Origin: Paraburkholderia youngii
Lineage (GTDB): Bacteria; Pseudomonadota; Gammaproteobacteria; Burkholderiales; Burkholderiaceae
DNA length: 64,000 nucleotides
Assembly (NCBI RefSeq): GCF_013366925.1
Contig: NZ_JAALDK010000001.1
Coordinates: 2,487,089-2,551,088 of the forward strand
Direction: 5' to 3'
Numbering within the stretch: the first letter of the stretch is position 1; every line of letters begins with the position of its first letter. A program made the translations under genes and the position numbers. Below the pieces are notes generated by a model. It made no database searches. It saw only the letters and a list, made by a program, of their open reading frames with translations, and was not told the origin of the DNA. This document shows positions 63,294-64,000 of this stretch, in pieces.

Positions 63294-64000
63294 ATGTCCA
63301 TCACCGTCAATTTCCCCGCCGAAGTCCGCGACTGGATCGCCGCCAATCTTTCGCGCGGCGTCGCGCCGCAAGCGATCGTCAACGAACTGGTGAGCCGCAA
63401 CAACGCGGCCGAGCTGGCCGCGGCGATGGTCGAGGCGGTCGCGTCGGCGTTCCTGTACGGCATGGCGCTGCCCGGCGACAAGCTCGAAGTCGGCGGCGCG
63501 CCGCTCAGCTATCAGCCCGAGCCGCTGCGCGTGCCCGAAGGTCCTCTGATCCAGCTCGGCGAGCGCAAGGTGCGCGTGCTGTCGCGGCTGCAACGACCGG
63601 CCGCCGTGCACCTCGCCAACTTCCTGAGTGCCGACGAATGCGAGCAGCTGATCGCGCTGGCACAGCCGCGGCTGGACCGCTCGGCCGTCGTCGATCCGGT
63701 GACCGGCCGCGATGTGATCGCCGCTCATCGCAGCAGTCACGGGATGTTTTTCCGTTTGGGCGAGACGCCGCTGATCGCGCGCATCGAGGCGCGCATCGCG
63801 GAACTGACGGCGACGCCGGTCGAGAACGGCGAAGGCCTGCAAATGCTTCACTACGAGGAAGGCGCGGAGTCGACGCCGCACGTCGACTATCTGATGACGG
63901 GCAACGCAGCGAATCGCGAGTCGATTGGCCGCAGCGGCCAGCGCATGGGCACGCTGCTGATGTATCTGAAAGACGTGGAAGGCGGCGGTGAGACGGTGTT
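63294..64000 (+). CDS. 2OG-Fe(II) oxygenase, prolyl 4-hydroxylase type (partial)
   Basis: The first 235 codons of a gene that runs past the window end. An N-terminal helical part (SITVNFPAEVRDWIAANLSRG) precedes the double-stranded beta-helix domain. LANFLSADECEQLIALAQPRL starts the P4Hc-type region. MLHYEEGAESTPHVDYLM holds the first two iron ligands (His-x-Asp, about residue 197). MGTLLMYLKDVEGGGET is the following strand typical of prolyl 4-hydroxylases. The distal iron His and 2-oxoglutarate Arg lie beyond the window. No clear ribosome site is seen, so the start is tentative. Confidence 0.85.
   Translation, partial: MSITVNFPAEVRDWIAANLSRGVAPQAIVNELVSRNNAAELAAAMVEAVASAFLYGMALPGDKLEVGGAPLSYQPEPLRVPEGPLIQLGERKVRVLSRLQRPAAVHLANFLSADECEQLIALAQPRLDRSAVVDPVTGRDVIAAHRSSHGMFFRLGETPLIARIEARIAELTATPVENGEGLQMLHYEEGAESTPHVDYLMTGNAANRESIGRSGQRMGTLLMYLKDVEGGGETV

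Noticed and set aside
63222..63881. A 219-codon minus-strand frame near the window end
   Set aside because: The plus strand encodes a prolyl-hydroxylase-type protein with HxD iron ligands; the minus frame is its shadow.

Overview
The window looks like a chromosomal segment of a Burkholderiaceae bacterium, most likely Paraburkholderia or a close relative. GC is high, and the gene set fits that group: GlcDEF glycolate oxidase, a long CoxA-CoxIII fusion oxidase, an EhuABCD/Eut/Doe ectoine locus, an MdtABC-type RND pump, a ProP-type MFS carrier and a PHB-depolymerase-family esterase. No plasmid or phage replication genes were seen.

Layout. (1) 1-3.9 kb: glcDEF. (2) 4.4-7.8 kb: a TetR regulator with a strong palindromic operator, an NmrA-like reductase, and small stress-type proteins (DUF1269-like, GYD, coiled-coil). 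(3) 8.4-17 kb: an accessory catabolic region with a decayed LysR gene, a deleted SDR gene, an intact SDR, an MFS transporter, an IclR regulator, a cyclase-family hydrolase, a CobW-type GTPase and an amidase. Three matching 15-bp IclR-like boxes tie its two operons together. (4) 17.2-19.7 kb: a rearranged scar made of two truncated genes abutting tail to tail, then a P4-type integrase that is frameshifted and fused to the end of an IS30 transposase, beside tRNA-Leu(GAG). (5) 20-28.5 kb: a lipoprotein, a GST, and an oxidase cluster (CtaG-like, CopD-like, CoxB, CoxA-CoxIII fusion), followed by a TPR protein and a secreted protein. (6) 28.8-34.3 kb: a GH54-type arabinofuranosidase lipoprotein, a YunG-like protein, an MFS carrier and an esterase.

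(7) 34.3-52.2 kb: a nearly complete ectoine/5-hydroxyectoine import and catabolism locus. EhuABCD imports the solute. EutABC handle the hydroxyectoine branch. DoeA opens the ectoine ring and DoeB deacetylates the product. DoeD and DoeC convert diaminobutyrate to aspartate. DoeX (Lrp type) and EnuR (MocR type) regulate. A near-identical 17-18 bp element lies in the ehu/doeA divergent region and upstream of enuR, with a related half upstream of eutB; I propose it as the EnuR operator. A zinc-type alcohol dehydrogenase sits directly behind doeA.

The ectoine locus is interrupted at 41.2-43.7 kb by a visibly less GC-rich islet. It resembles an orphan antibacterial effector-immunity module: a carrier-like domain and a lysozyme-like domain in one frame separated by a TAA, then a translationally coupled periplasmic protein and two paralogous secreted proteins, the first frameshifted. 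This is the most unusual part of the window.

(8) 52.3-53.5 kb: a split chromate transporter whose second half is frameshifted. (9) 53.5-62.9 kb: an RND efflux operon (MFP, two RND pumps, outer-membrane factor) with low-complexity insertions. (10) 63.3 kb to the end: a 2OG-Fe(II) prolyl-hydroxylase-type gene cut by the window edge.
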